A program made the translations under genes and the position numbers. 11,948 bases of DNA, taken from NCBI GenBank assembly GCA_005788075.1, contig SXZC01000024.1, forward strand, positions 1-11,948. Direction: 5' to 3'. Origin of the DNA: Actinomycetota bacterium (GTDB lineage: Bacteria > Actinomycetota > Thermoleophilia > Miltoncostaeales > Miltoncostaeaceae). The notes beneath the pieces are model-generated. The model saw nothing but the letters and a program-made list of their open reading frames with translations. It searched no databases and was not told the DNA's origin. Below, piece after piece: positions 11,925 to 11,948 of this stretch (the first letter of the stretch is position 1; each line of letters starts with the position of its first letter).

Positions 11925-11948
11925 CTAGTCGACGACCTCGACGGGGCA
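11925..11948 (-). CDS. Possible C-terminal end of a gene running off the window
   Basis: The minus-strand frame reads C-P-V-E-V-V-D and then stops with TAG at 11927-11925. Seven codons are too few to identify a protein. The GC-rich third positions and the placement just before the tRNA make a real gene end plausible. Confidence 0.3.
   Translation of the reverse strand, partial: CPVEVVD

Overview
The window is very GC-rich DNA that reads as Actinomycetota. The coding is strongly GC-biased. There is an MprAB-like two-component pair. Several genes have a TANNNT -10 box only 6-8 bp before the start codon and no Shine-Dalgarno, which is the leaderless-mRNA style common in that phylum. I lean towards an uncultured or little-studied lineage such as Thermoleophilia, but nothing here fixes the class.

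Left part (1-6013), ordinary chromosome. A VOC/glyoxalase-fold protein (-) is divergent from an APC-family permease that carries a C-terminal UspA domain (+). A gap that is AT-rich for this genome follows; it holds a 16-bp LacI-type palindrome and a good promoter for a 12-TM MFS transporter. After a hairpin comes a 14-TM DHA2-type drug exporter, then a small SRPBCC (START-like) protein.

Middle (6085-9245), a likely signalling operon. Three direct repeats exactly 11 bp apart, the arrangement bound by OmpR-family regulators, precede a secreted protein built from three related helical units with His/Gly-rich linkers. An OmpR-type response regulator and a sensor histidine kinase (ATGA overlap) follow. 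A 10-bp perfect stem separates the secreted protein from the regulator. The arrangement suggests an envelope-stress or metal-sensing circuit that controls its own exported protein (inference). A convergent membrane-anchored NodB-type polysaccharide deacetylase lies at 9297-10217.

Right part (10280-11895), the most interesting region. An intact tRNA-Thr(UGU) gene (-) lies at 11822-11895. A perfect 43-bp copy of its 3' part, from the anticodon loop to the 3' end, lies 1541 bp away at 10280-10322. This is the footprint of site-specific integration into the 3' end of a tRNA gene. The enclosed ~1.5-kb island has no recombinase. It carries two unrecognised exported proteins: a four-cysteine lipoprotein and a 161-aa secreted protein. 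Each is preceded by the same bipartite promoter element with identical spacing, and each unit is closed by a terminator. Next to the distal att copy is a cluster of GGGCACG and CGTGACCCGCA repeats that could be recombinase arm sites. The island looks like a minimal, non-autonomous, tRNA-targeting mobile unit, or the residue of a larger one.
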